From an uncultured Clostridia bacterium (GTDB taxonomy: Bacteria; Bacillota; Clostridia; Christensenellales; UBA1242): 16,912 nucleotides of DNA. The translations under genes were made by a program, and so were the position numbers. Location: contig CAMYXB010000013.1 of NCBI GenBank assembly GCA_947303145.1, positions 1 through 16,912 of the forward strand, given 5' to 3'. The first letter of the stretch is position 1; the number at the start of each line of letters is the position of its first letter. The notes below the pieces were generated by a model. The model saw only the letters and a program-made list of their open reading frames with translations, was not told where the DNA came from and did not search any database. Shown piece after piece: positions 6,780-15,058 of this stretch.

Positions 6780-6902
6780 GTGTATTTTATAAACTATGTG
6801 GTGGGGATATGTCACTATTTATTTTCATTATAGATATTTTGTCGTTATTATTCGTGGCGATTATATTATACTTTTATCATCGTCCTTTATAATAATTTTC
6901 TA

Positions 6903-7967
6903 TCATTGATTATTCCTTCTAGCGAGCAATATCTGAGAGACTATATTTTTCACGCCTCCAGTTTTTTCTCCATAAGAGTCTTCCATTACTTTGATATATT
7001 TGTCCTTATTGACTACTAGATTGTCTATCGCTTCGCATAGAGACTTGGCATTTAGATTTTCCTGCTCTATCACTCTAGCATAGCCACGACTTTCGAAATA
7101 TTTGGCGTTCTCCACTTGGTCGCCACGAGAGTTGCCCTTGGGTAGTGGCACGAGTATCATACACTTTTTGAGGGCTAACAGTTCGTATATAGCCCCAGAG
7201 CCTGCTCTTGACACCACCACGTCTGCTATCTTGAATAAATGCTCTATCTCATGGCAATATTCCATCTGCACATAGTGTGGGAGAGAGATTTTTCTCAGTT
7301 TATTCTTACCAGTGAGGTGGATTATGTCATATTTTTTGGTGAGAACTGGAAGAAATTTATATATCACCTCATTCACCGCCTCTGCACCAGTGGAGCCGCC
7401 AGTCACCAAGACAACAGGACGAGATAAGTCAAAATGTGTTATATCCATTCCCCGCTTAGCGCTTCCATTAAATAGACTTTGTCTAATGGGGGCTCCAGTG
7501 TAAACTGCCTTTTTCAGTCCCTCAGTCGTTTTTTCGAATGTGGTGCAAAAGGAGGTGGACAACTTGTATATTATTTTGTTGGCCTTGCCAAGAGATAGGT
7601 CGCTCTCATGGCTTACTATGGGCAATTTAAGAAAATATGATGCTATGCACACAGGAAGAGACACATATCCGCCCTTAGAGAATATCACGTCAGGACGAAT
7701 ATCTTTCAATATTTTTTTCGCCTCGCACACACTCTTTATTAGTTTGAATGGAAGAGATATGTTTTTTATTTTATTTCGTCTTTGAAATTTGGTTGCGGAG
7801 ATTTCGAAGTATTCCACGCCTTTCTGCTTACTTATCAATTCCTTTTCTATTCCATTTGTGCCTATGTAGCATATTCTATCGAAGTGTTTTCTAAGTTCTG
7901 GCAAAAGGCTGATGCAGGGGATAACATGCCCGCCAGTTCCGCCGCCTGTCAATACTATCGTGCTCAT
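6903..7967 (-). CDS. murG: MurG, UDP-GlcNAc:lipid I N-acetylglucosaminyltransferase
   Basis: This 354-residue protein has the normal MurG length. The enzyme adds GlcNAc to lipid I at the inner face of the membrane to make lipid II, the peptidoglycan building block. Seen: the GGGTGGH loop (residues 8-14) at the start of the N-terminal GT-B lobe; FSKGGYVSLPV and HESD (lipid I-side motifs); and in the C-terminal lobe TGGSTGAEAVNE, then SRAGSGAIYELLALKK and PLPKGNSRGDQVENAKYF, the UDP-GlcNAc-binding region. The start is secure because the GGGTGGH loop sits at its usual place. There is no ribosome binding site, and the best promoter places transcription start at about the ATG, so the message may be leaderless. 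It is divergent from parE. Other mur/division genes are not adjacent. Confidence 0.95.
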   Translation of the reverse strand: MSTIVLTGGGTGGHVIPCISLLPELRKHFDRICYIGTNGIEKELISKQKGVEYFEISATKFQRRNKIKNISLPFKLIKSVCEAKKILKDIRPDVIFSKGGYVSLPVCIASYFLKLPIVSHESDLSLGKANKIIYKLSTSFCTTFEKTTEGLKKAVYTGAPIRQSLFNGSAKRGMDITHFDLSRPVVLVTGGSTGAEAVNEVIYKFLPVLTKKYDIIHLTGKNKLRKISLPHYVQMEYCHEIEHLFKIADVVVSRAGSGAIYELLALKKCMILVPLPKGNSRGDQVENAKYFESRGYARVIEQENLNAKSLCEAIDNLVVNKDKYIKVMEDSYGEKTGGVKNIVSQILLARRNNQ

Positions 7968-7973
7968 ATATTT

Positions 7974-8004
7974 ATTGTATGTTTTTATGATATTTTTTTG
8001 TCAA
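7974..8004 (-). promoter_or_regulatory. Promoter candidate of murG
   Basis: On the minus strand, a consensus -35 TTGACA (7999-8004) and -10 TACAAT (7974-7979, 19-bp spacing) or CATACA (7976-7981, 17-bp spacing). Either would start transcription within a few bases of ATG 7967. Confidence 0.55.
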
Positions 8005-8050
8005 ATTTCGTCTACCAATTTCTGTAAAAAAGCCCAAAAGTCGAATTTAC

Positions 8051-8079
8051 TTGATATTTTACTTTTTTGGCTGTATAAT
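8051..8079 (+). promoter_or_regulatory. Promoter of the parE-parC operon
   Basis: -35 TTGATA (8051-8056), a 17-bp spacer and -10 TATAAT (8074-8079). The start near 8086 gives a leader of about 27 nt carrying AGAGG (8101-8105), 7 nt before ATG 8113. Confidence 0.8.
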
Positions 8080-8112
8080 ATATGTTGACATTTTTCGGCT
8101 AGAGGTAAATAT

Positions 8113-10062
8113 ATGGCAAAGAGTTATGATGCGAAAGATTTGGTAGTGCTAGAAGGCTTGGACGCAGTGAGACTTCGTCCCGGCATGTATATAGGCTCTA
8201 CTGGCCCTAAAGGAGTGCACCATATTCTGTGGGAGATAGTGGACAATGCTATAGATGAGATAACCAATGGCTATGGGGACAAAATATCTGTCACTCTTCA
8301 CAGCGATGGCAGTTGCACAGTGGAGGACAATGGCAGAGGAATACCTGTGGATATTCACCCACAATATAAGGTGTCTGGAGCAGAACTTATCTTCACCAAA
8401 CTTCATGCGGGGGGAAAGTTCGACAGCCACAACTACAACTATTCTGGCGGATTGCATGGCGTGGGTGCCAGTGTCACCAATGCATTGAGTGAATATCTCA
8501 CTGCCTGCATCTATCGTGACGGCAACGAATATTCCATCAAGTTCCATACCACTACAGATAGTAAAGGTAAAGTGCATGGCGGAGTGGTAGAGCAGAAACT
8601 CACTCTAGTTGGCAAGACCAAAAAGACTGGGAGCAAGATTACATTCCTCCCAGACAAGAGGATATTCCTAGACAATAGGCTCGATGGGCAGACTATTAAG
8701 CGCAGACTCAAAGAGCTGGCTTTCCTCAACACAGGGCTGGAGATTATCTTTACCGATGAAAATACAGGAGTTAGCAAGAATTACAAATATGCTGGCGGAC
8801 TCAATGATTTCATACAATATCTCAATGAGGCCAAGACAGTGCTTTTCTCACAGCCCATTTATATCGAGGCAGAGAATGACAGGCTCAAGATGTCCGCTTC
8901 CATTCAATATACAGATAGTTATACGGAGAGTTTTTTCTCCTATGTCAACAATATCCCCACTATAGATGGCGGGACGCATGAAATGGGCTTTAAGTCAGGC
9001 CTCACTAGAGCTATGAATGATGTGGCTAGGAAACAAGGATTACTTAAAGAAAAAGATGACAACCTACTTGGTGAGGACTACAGAGAGGGTATATCTGCTG
9101 TTTTGTCTATCAAGATGAGAGATATAGAGTTCGAGGGACAGACCAAGACGAAACTGGGCAATCCTGAAGTGAAGAGCATAGTAGAGACTATGGTAGTGAA
9201 AGAATTGACCAGACTATTCGATAGGAAAGAGAATGCCAAACTCGCCTCCATTATACTAGACAAGGCCAAAGGTGCCGCCAAGGTGAGATTAGCAGCGAAA
9301 AAGGCGAAGGAACTGACAAGACAGAAGAATAGCATAGAGAATAGTTCGCTGGTTGGCAAACTGGCACAGTGCACTGGCAGAAAGGCAGAGCAGAACGAAC
9401 TATTTATAGTGGAAGGGGACAGCGCTGGCGGCAGTGCCAAACAGGCGAGAGACAGGTCCTTTCAGGCAATTCTTCCTCTTAAGGGTAAGCCACTTAATGC
9501 AGAGAAAAAGAGACTGGATCAAGTGCTGGCGAATGAGGAGATAAGGACCATTATCGCCTCACTTGGCACAGGAATAGGCGAGGACTTCGATATATCCTCT
9601 CTCAAGTTCCACAAGGTGATTATTCTCTCCGATGCAGACCAAGACGGAGCACACATAAGAGCCATACTGCTCACATTCTTCTTTAGATATATGAAGGAAC
9701 TCATACTCAATGGCAATGTCTATATCGGGCTTCCACCACTATACAAAGTGCAGAAGAGGGATAATATAGAATATGTCTATTCTGACAAGGAGCTCCCCGA
9801 AGTCCTGTCCAGATTTGGCAAGGGATATAGCATACAGAGATACAAGGGACTAGGCGAGATGAATCCCGATCAACTATGGGATACCACCATGGATCCAGAT
9901 AAGAGGACATTAGTTAGAGTGGGGGTAGATGATGTCGCCAATGCAGAAATGCTCATTACTACACTAATGGGCAGTGATATAGATGCGAGGAAAGAATATC
10001 TATCTATGTATGTAGACTTCAACAAGGAAGATAGTTTCCTGAAATTCGAGAGTGGCAAATAG
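8113..10062 (+). CDS. parE: DNA topoisomerase IV subunit B (ParE); GyrB less likely
   Basis: This 649-residue protein is the ATPase/TOPRIM subunit of a type IIA topoisomerase, which with the A subunit decatenates and relaxes DNA. The GHKL ATPase domain shows RPGMYIGSTG, EIVDNAIDE, DNGRGIPVD and GGLHGVGASV. The transducer has FEGQTKTKLGN. The TOPRIM domain has EGDSAGGSA (Glu434) and DADQDG (Asp507, Asp509), the Mg2+-binding acids; the usual form is DADVDG. The end has QRYKGLGEMNPDQLW. KLHAGGKFD, before the GGLHGVG loop, is the form usual in Clostridia ParE rather than GyrB. Pairing with an A subunit lacking a GyrA box, and the absence of recF/dnaN next to it, also favour topoisomerase IV. It shares an operon with parC, 3 bp downstream. 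Confidence 0.8.
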   Translation: MAKSYDAKDLVVLEGLDAVRLRPGMYIGSTGPKGVHHILWEIVDNAIDEITNGYGDKISVTLHSDGSCTVEDNGRGIPVDIHPQYKVSGAELIFTKLHAGGKFDSHNYNYSGGLHGVGASVTNALSEYLTACIYRDGNEYSIKFHTTTDSKGKVHGGVVEQKLTLVGKTKKTGSKITFLPDKRIFLDNRLDGQTIKRRLKELAFLNTGLEIIFTDENTGVSKNYKYAGGLNDFIQYLNEAKTVLFSQPIYIEAENDRLKMSASIQYTDSYTESFFSYVNNIPTIDGGTHEMGFKSGLTRAMNDVARKQGLLKEKDDNLLGEDYREGISAVLSIKMRDIEFEGQTKTKLGNPEVKSIVETMVVKELTRLFDRKENAKLASIILDKAKGAAKVRLAAKKAKELTRQKNSIENSSLVGKLAQCTGRKAEQNELFIVEGDSAGGSAKQARDRSFQAILPLKGKPLNAEKKRLDQVLANEEIRTIIASLGTGIGEDFDISSLKFHKVIILSDADQDGAHIRAILLTFFFRYMKELILNGNVYIGLPPLYKVQKRDNIEYVYSDKELPEVLSRFGKGYSIQRYKGLGEMNPDQLWDTTMDPDKRTLVRVGVDDVANAEMLITTLMGSDIDARKEYLSMYVDFNKEDSFLKFESGK

Positions 10063-10065
10063 ACT

Positions 10066-13065
10066 ATGGACGACAAGACAGAGAACACAGGGCCACTGGC
10101 GGGGCAGATAGAACTGGGTGAAATGCTCATAAGAGAAGAGCCAGAGCCTGAGGAAAAAGTAGACAATTTTATCACCGGACAGATGTCTATGGACGATATA
10201 GAAAGTAAAGAGAAAGAAGAAAAGGAGGGCGAGAGAGTGTCGATAGATGATAAGAATAATGACGACAATATAAGTAAAGATGCTAATCAATTTTTGATGG
10301 ACGACAGTTTGCCTGACGAAGAGGTTTTTTATGGCAATGACGATGCCTTGATACAGACCAGTTTTGAAGATGCCTATGAGGGCGATTTGGACGAAAATTT
10401 ATCAAAAAAGCAAGAAAAAACTAAAAAAAGTTCAAAAAAATCTCAAAAAAACGAAAAAAAACACACAGAAGAGTTTTTTGAAGATGCAGAAAGCACCGCT
10501 CTTAGAGGTGAAATAGAGAGCATAAATTCTTCTTTTACAGAGATGGATAGCGATATAGGTAGAGGTGTTTTTTCTGGAGTTAATCCATCAAAATTTGATG
10601 CAAATAACCATATAGAAGAAAAAGTCTTTGTAGAAAATAGTGGAGAGAAAATAGGTGATGGCTTACTACTTAAAAATCTCGACACAGTCCTGCATGAGAG
10701 CATGATACCTTACTCCGAGCATGTCATTTTGGACAGAGCTCTGCCTAGAGTGGAGGACGGACTCAAGCCTGTGCAGAGGAGAATCCTCTACTCCATGATA
10801 GAACTTGGCTTCACTCCAGACAAGCCATTTAGAAAGTCTGCCACCATAGTTGGAGACTGCCTAGGAAAATATCACCCACATGGAGACTCGTCTGTATATG
10901 ATGCCATGGTGCGTATGGCACAGCCTTTTAGTAGCAACGAGGTGCTCATCTCTGGTCATGGCAACTTCGGCAGTATTGACGGAGATAGTGCCGCTGCCAT
11001 GAGATACACAGAGGCTAGGTTGGCTCCGCTTGCCCTAGAACTATTGCGTGACCTTGACAAAAACACTGTGAGGTGGGGGCTCAACTTTGATGATACGAGG
11101 AAAGAGCCAGAGATGCTCCCTGGGAGATTTCCAAATCTTTTAGTCAATGGTTCTAGTGGAATTGCTGTGGGGCTGGCCACCAATATCCCTCCTCACAATT
11201 TAGGAGAGTGTATAGACGGAGTGGTGGCATATATCGACAATCCCAAGATTACACTTGATGAGATGATGAAGATTATCAAGGGGCCAGATTTTCCCACTGG
11301 TGCATATATTCTGGACAATAGCGAACTTGCCCTCGCCTACGAGACAGGCAGAGGCAAGATATACCTTAGAGCCAAGATGCACATAGAGGGCGAGGGGACA
11401 GATAGACGCTCCATTGTCATCACAGAGTTTCCTTATCAGGTCAACAAGTCCGCCACATTGCAGAAAATAGCTCAAATGAAAGAGGAAGGGTTGCATGACC
11501 TAGATGGCATAGCCGAGATAAGAGACGAGTCCAGCAAAGAGGGCGAGAGGGCAGTCATTAGGATAAAGAAGGACGCCAGTCTAGCCAAGATATACAATTC
11601 GCTCCTAAAGTATACCGATTTGCAGGGCACTTTCGGCATAAATATGGTGGCCATAGCAGGTGGCAAGCCTAGACAAATGGGACTGATGGACATCATATCA
11701 TATTATAGCGAGTATCAGAGGGAGATTATCCTAAGGCGTAGCAAATATGACCTAGAGCAAGCCAAAGAAAGAGAGCATATCCTCTCTGGACTCATCATCG
11801 CTATAAAAAATATTGATGCAGTGGTCAAGATAATCAAGACCAGCGAAAGCACCACCGAGGCGAAGAAAAAATTGAGGGAAAAATTCATTCTCTCTGAAAG
11901 GCAAGCACAAGCCATACTGGATATGAGACTGGCCAGGCTCACTTCTCTTGAGGTCAACAAACTCATAGACGAGGTCAAGAGACTGAAGGAACTCATCAAG
12001 GAACTAGAGGGGATAATATCTTCCAAGAAAAAGCAATATAACATAGTCAAGACGGAACTTCTCGCTCTCAAAAAGTATAAGAGAGACAGGAGAACCAAGT
12101 TTATGAAAGCCGAAGAGGTCATTCATAGCGAGGAGGAGACTGAGGAAAAACCTAAGGAAGTGATTGTCATAAGGTCCGCCTCTGGCAACCTCAAAGCAGT
12201 GCCCATCAAACAATACAACATGGCGAGCAAGGAGATGAAAGAGTCCGCCACCGCCCATGATATACATGTCATCAAATGCAATACTTTGTCTAGTTCCATT
12301 CTAGTTGCCTTTTCCAATCTCGGCAACTGCTACAAGGCATCTGTGCGTAGTATAGGCGAGATGAAGTATAGAGACAAGGGTGTCAGCGAATATTCTGTGT
12401 TTACAGAAATGGCAAAAGAGGAGTATATCGTCTCAATAATAGATGAAAAAGACTTTGCAAAGGGCAAGAATATCCTCATTATGACCAAAATGGGCATGAT
12501 TAAGAGAAGTGATAGTGAGGAATATGTCGTGTCCAAGAGGAACTTTGTCGGCATAAAACTTAAAGATGGTGACGACGTAGTGGGCGTAGATATAGAGAAA
12601 GAAGAGCCCCATCATGTCCTCATGATTACTCAAAGTGGCATGGCTCTCAAGGCCAAACTAGATGATGTGCCTACTCAAGGCAGAGCCACAGGTGGAGTGA
12701 AGGGCATGCAACTGACTGGCAAAGATGTCGTCATTTGTGCTAATGTGGTGTATGGCACAGAGCATCTTCTGTGTATCACCGAGCGAGGATATATGAAGAG
12801 GGTGGCGGTGTCTAGTCTAGACGAAAGCGCCCGTTATAGAAAAGGCCTCAAGATGCTCCCCACATCAAGAGATAGTGGCTCGCTATATGTGTTAGGTCAA
12901 GTATTGAGAGAGGAAGTCAATGTAGTGCTTAAGAGCATTGACGGCACTATGCTCTCTAAATCTAGCACCCTTGTCCCCATTCTCAATAGATTAGACAAGG
13001 GCAAGCCGTTCGACAAATCTCTCAAAACACTTCTTCTGAACACCGCTTTCGTGTCATATATTTAG
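10066..13065 (+). CDS. parC: DNA topoisomerase IV subunit A (ParC) with long N-terminal extension
   Basis: This 999-residue protein is the DNA-cleaving subunit. The conserved core starts only at about residue 205 (LDTVLHESMIPYSEHVILDRALP). GKYHPHGDSSVYDAM is the quinolone-determining region, with the wild-type-like Ser and Asp. Catalytic Tyr314 lies in AMRYTEARL, and the IPPHNLGE region follows. A coiled-coil segment (about 560-690) precedes a beta-pinwheel C-terminal domain. At the place where GyrA has its box (QRRGGKG-like) I read YNMASKEMKESATAHD, so the supercoiling box is absent and ParC is preferred. E. coli GyrA/ParC have the catalytic Tyr near 120, so about 190 extra residues precede the core. 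This extension is acidic, with a Lys-rich run (114-132) encoded by A-tracts. It starts 3 bp after parE, so translation is probably coupled. Confidence 0.85.
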   Translation: MDDKTENTGPLAGQIELGEMLIREEPEPEEKVDNFITGQMSMDDIESKEKEEKEGERVSIDDKNNDDNISKDANQFLMDDSLPDEEVFYGNDDALIQTSFEDAYEGDLDENLSKKQEKTKKSSKKSQKNEKKHTEEFFEDAESTALRGEIESINSSFTEMDSDIGRGVFSGVNPSKFDANNHIEEKVFVENSGEKIGDGLLLKNLDTVLHESMIPYSEHVILDRALPRVEDGLKPVQRRILYSMIELGFTPDKPFRKSATIVGDCLGKYHPHGDSSVYDAMVRMAQPFSSNEVLISGHGNFGSIDGDSAAAMRYTEARLAPLALELLRDLDKNTVRWGLNFDDTRKEPEMLPGRFPNLLVNGSSGIAVGLATNIPPHNLGECIDGVVAYIDNPKITLDEMMKIIKGPDFPTGAYILDNSELALAYETGRGKIYLRAKMHIEGEGTDRRSIVITEFPYQVNKSATLQKIAQMKEEGLHDLDGIAEIRDESSKEGERAVIRIKKDASLAKIYNSLLKYTDLQGTFGINMVAIAGGKPRQMGLMDIISYYSEYQREIILRRSKYDLEQAKEREHILSGLIIAIKNIDAVVKIIKTSESTTEAKKKLREKFILSERQAQAILDMRLARLTSLEVNKLIDEVKRLKELIKELEGIISSKKKQYNIVKTELLALKKYKRDRRTKFMKAEEVIHSEEETEEKPKEVIVIRSASGNLKAVPIKQYNMASKEMKESATAHDIHVIKCNTLSSSILVAFSNLGNCYKASVRSIGEMKYRDKGVSEYSVFTEMAKEEYIVSIIDEKDFAKGKNILIMTKMGMIKRSDSEEYVVSKRNFVGIKLKDGDDVVGVDIEKEEPHHVLMITQSGMALKAKLDDVPTQGRATGGVKGMQLTGKDVVICANVVYGTEHLLCITERGYMKRVAVSSLDESARYRKGLKMLPTSRDSGSLYVLGQVLREEVNVVLKSIDGTMLSKSSTLVPILNRLDKGKPFDKSLKTLLLNTAFVSYI
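10404..10461 (+). repeat. Cluster of poly-A tracts in the parC extension
   Basis: Six A-runs of 6 to 8 bases lie within 58 bp, coding for a Lys-rich linker. Such runs are prone to replication or transcription slippage and give a local composition unlike the rest of the gene. Confidence 0.8.
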
Positions 13066-13129
13066 TGAGAGAGAAAAGACTTTCATAATAATATAGAATT
13101 ATTACAATGTTCACATCAATATCCATATC

Positions 13130-13157
13130 AAGACTGGCTTCAGGGCTGGTCTTTTTT
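13130..13157 (+). terminator. Intrinsic terminator of the parE-parC operon
   Basis: The 9-bp stem AAGACTGGC (13130-13138) / GCTGGTCTT (13145-13153) contains two G-U pairs. The loop is 6 nt and a T-run reaches 13157. It lies 65 bp after the parC stop. Confidence 0.85.
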
Positions 13158-13398
13158 AGTCAAATCAATACATGTAGACGGGATTTTTTATAGTCCTGTT
13201 GTCAATTTTCTAGTCCTTTTTTATGCATTTTTATATGAATAAACAGATATCTTTCACTTTTTAATTTGATTATTTATAGTGATTTTTCACTTTTACTCAT
13301 ATATATCACCCCTGTTTTGTATAAATAATTGTAAAATAGTTGGCGTTCTACACAAAACGACAAAACTAGACAAATCTATTATATAGGTAGGTGATACA
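13158..13398. other. AT-rich intergenic region upstream of the deacetylase gene
   Basis: No gene with a start and ribosome binding site was seen. It contains the short palindrome GTGATTTTTCAC (about 13279-13290), a repeated AGTCCT, and several TATAAA/TTGT-like words, none with proper promoter spacing that I trust. The ribosome binding site AGGTAGGTGAT (about 13386-13396) belongs to the gene at 13399. Confidence 0.5.
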
Positions 13399-14187
13399 AT
13401 GAAAAAGCGCTCAAGTAAATGTCATTTTTGGGTTGTTAAGGCAGTGTCGCTTAGACTAGCAGTATTCATTCTTCTATGTATGTTTTTGCTAAGCATGCCC
13501 CTTTTAGGAGATAGCGCCCTTGCCAGCACTTTTTTTTATAAAACTCGCCTTATCCCCATATATTGTGTGGAAAACGACAGGCAAGAGATAGCCATATCAT
13601 TTGATGCAGCATGGGGGAGTGACAAGACGCAGTCCATCATTGATATATTGAAGGGTGAGGGCATCACAGCCACATTTTTCCTAGTTGGAATGTGGGTGGA
13701 CAAGAACGCAGATTTGGTCATGGCAATAGACAATGGTGGCTTTGAGATAGGCACTCACAGCGACACCCACCCAGATATGACCAAGATAAGTGGCGAGAGA
13801 GCGAGAGAGGAGCTGGAGAAAAGCATGAACAAAATCTCCTCTATCACAGGAAAAAAAGTAGAAGTGTTCCGTCCGCCCTATGGAGCATACAACAATACAC
13901 TCATCACCACAGCCAGCAGTCTAGGGCTCAGCACTATCCAGTGGGACGTGGACAGCCTCGATTGGAAGGGAATAGCAGCAGAGAAAATATGTAGCAATAT
14001 TTTGAGCAAGACGAAAAGCGGTAGCATCATTCTCTGCCACAACAACGCAGACCACATAGTTGAGGCACTGCCCACAGTCATATCTTCTCTCAAGTCTAGA
14101 GGCTATCACTTCGTCAATATGAGCGATTTAATCCTCAAGGAGAACTTTACTATCAATCACGCAGGCAAGCAAATAAAAACAAATTAA
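13399..14187 (+). CDS. pdaB: PdaB-like polysaccharide deacetylase (CE4 family), membrane-anchored or secreted
   Basis: 262 residues. A positively charged N-terminus and a hydrophobic stretch (about 13-36) form a signal anchor or signal peptide, so the domain acts outside the membrane. The NodB-type domain (about 52-250) shows AISFDAAWG (65-73, Asp69), the form of motif 1 typical of PdaB/YlxY-like proteins. The metal-binding HSDTHP (His120, His124), RPPYG (158-162), WDVDSLDWK (182-190) and LCHNN (His214) follow. CE4 enzymes remove N-acetyl groups from peptidoglycan or related polymers; the PdaB branch is known from endospore formers and affects cortex or cell-wall maturation. All motif residues are present, so activity is likely. 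It is followed after 13 bp by an SSB-like gene on the same strand, an unusual partner. The exact symbol is less sure than the family. Confidence 0.85.
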   Translation: MKKRSSKCHFWVVKAVSLRLAVFILLCMFLLSMPLLGDSALASTFFYKTRLIPIYCVENDRQEIAISFDAAWGSDKTQSIIDILKGEGITATFFLVGMWVDKNADLVMAIDNGGFEIGTHSDTHPDMTKISGERAREELEKSMNKISSITGKKVEVFRPPYGAYNNTLITTASSLGLSTIQWDVDSLDWKGIAAEKICSNILSKTKSGSIILCHNNADHIVEALPTVISSLKSRGYHFVNMSDLILKENFTINHAGKQIKTN

Positions 14188-14200
14188 AAGGAAGAAAACT

Positions 14201-14854
14201 ATGAACTACGAACTAATGGAGAACAACAAAGTATATCTCAAAGGAGAGGTTATCTCTGGCACGACATTCAGCCACGAAACATATGGCGAGAAATTCTATG
14301 ACCTAACTATCAAAGTGGACAGATTATCGTCTAATTTTGATTGCGTGCCAGTGACAGTGTCATCAAAACTTCTCTCCTCTGGGGCATTCGATGTAGGGCG
14401 CACAGTGGCTATCAGTGGACAATTCCGCAGTTATAACAAACTTGAAGACGGCAAGAGTCGCCTTATCCTCACAGTTTTTGTCAGGAGTGTATTAGAGCAA
14501 GATGAGGAGTCTAACCCCAATATAGTCACTTTGACAGGCTTTTTGTGCAAGGAGCCAATATATAGGACTACACCATTCGGCAGGGAAATATGCGACCTAC
14601 TTGTAGCAGTCAATAGAGCATACAACAAGTCGGACTACCTCCCTTGCATAGCATGGGGGAGGAATGCTCGCTTTGTGAAGGATATTCCAGTGGGCAAGAG
14701 ACTCAGTATCACTGGCCGAATCCAAAGCAGAGAATATCAAAAGAAACTCAGCGAAACCGACATTCAGACCAGAACGGCCTACGAGATTTCTATAGCCAAG
14801 ATAGATATAGTGGAAGAGGAAATAGATAATCTCCCCACAGAAAATATATCATAG
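14201..14854 (+). CDS. SSB-like protein with two OB-folds
   Basis: 217 residues. The second half (about 106-205) is a recognisable bacterial SSB OB-fold: VTLTGFLCKEPIYRTTPFGR, ICDLLVAVNRAYNKSDYLPC, AWGRNARFV and TGRIQSREY. The first half (about 8-100, from VYLKGEVISG to ILTVFVRSVL) has the same strand pattern without the conserved aromatic residues, so it is probably a second, divergent OB-fold. Typical SSBs have one OB-fold and an acidic tail ending in a PF-type tip that recruits partners. This protein ends LPTENIS and lacks that tip, so it is unlikely to be the main replication SSB. AAGGAAG lies about 7 nt before the ATG. The gene follows the deacetylase closely and is probably cotranscribed with it. 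Role unknown; ssDNA binding is inferred from the fold. Confidence 0.8.
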   Translation: MNYELMENNKVYLKGEVISGTTFSHETYGEKFYDLTIKVDRLSSNFDCVPVTVSSKLLSSGAFDVGRTVAISGQFRSYNKLEDGKSRLILTVFVRSVLEQDEESNPNIVTLTGFLCKEPIYRTTPFGREICDLLVAVNRAYNKSDYLPCIAWGRNARFVKDIPVGKRLSITGRIQSREYQKKLSETDIQTRTAYEISIAKIDIVEEEIDNLPTENIS

Positions 14855-14902
14855 ACACTTTAATTGATAGTGAAAATATGTCATATCACCTTACTGCTGA
14901 GT

Positions 14903-14933
14903 GAGGACAAATAATACATGTCACCCTGTCCTC
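14903..14933. repeat. Inverted repeat after the SSB-like gene
   Basis: GAGGACA (14903-14909) / TGTCCTC (14927-14933) with a 17-nt loop that includes a TGTCACCCTG word (14919-14928). There is no T-tract, so termination is uncertain. Confidence 0.5.
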
Positions 14934-14953
14934 TAGCGATAATTATTTATTTA

Positions 14954-15048
14954 TGTCATTCTGAGGAGCGTAGCGACGTGAGAATCTCTTCCTATTATTA
15001 ATATGTTGAGATTGCCACGTTGACCTATTAGGTCTCCTCGCAATGACA
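14954..15048. repeat. REP-like palindromic element (95 bp)
   Basis: The ends are TGTCATT (14954-14960) and AATGACA (15042-15048). Inside, GGAG pairs with CTCC, and ACGTGAGAATCTC is the imperfect inverse of GAGATTGCCACGT. The whole can fold into one long interrupted hairpin. The words TGTCATTCTGAGGAGCG and CTCCTCGCAATGACA are of the kind seen in dispersed intergenic repeats of many bacteria. No transposase is present in the window. Confidence 0.6.
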
Positions 15049-15058
15049 AAATATCTTA

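Noticed and set aside
6723..6815. Upstream extension of the unknown minus-strand gene to an earlier ATG (31 extra residues)
   Set aside because: A near-consensus promoter (6751-6779) lies inside the extension and a good ribosome binding site precedes the ATG at 6722.
8149..8577. Minus-strand open frame of 142 codons inside parE
   Set aside because: Lies entirely opposite the conserved ATPase domain and has no start signals.
11715..12122. Minus-strand open frame of 135 codons inside parC
   Set aside because: A hydrophobic shadow frame opposite the strongly conserved ParC coiled-coil region, with no ribosome binding site or promoter.
8113..13065. Annotation as gyrB-gyrA at the replication origin
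   Set aside because: No dnaA, dnaN or recF is adjacent, the A subunit lacks a GyrA box, and the B subunit has a ParE-type ATPase loop context.
13158..13398. Riboswitch or structured leader upstream of the deacetylase gene
   Set aside because: Only short scattered palindromes are visible. No conserved riboswitch motif or terminator/antiterminator pair was recognised.
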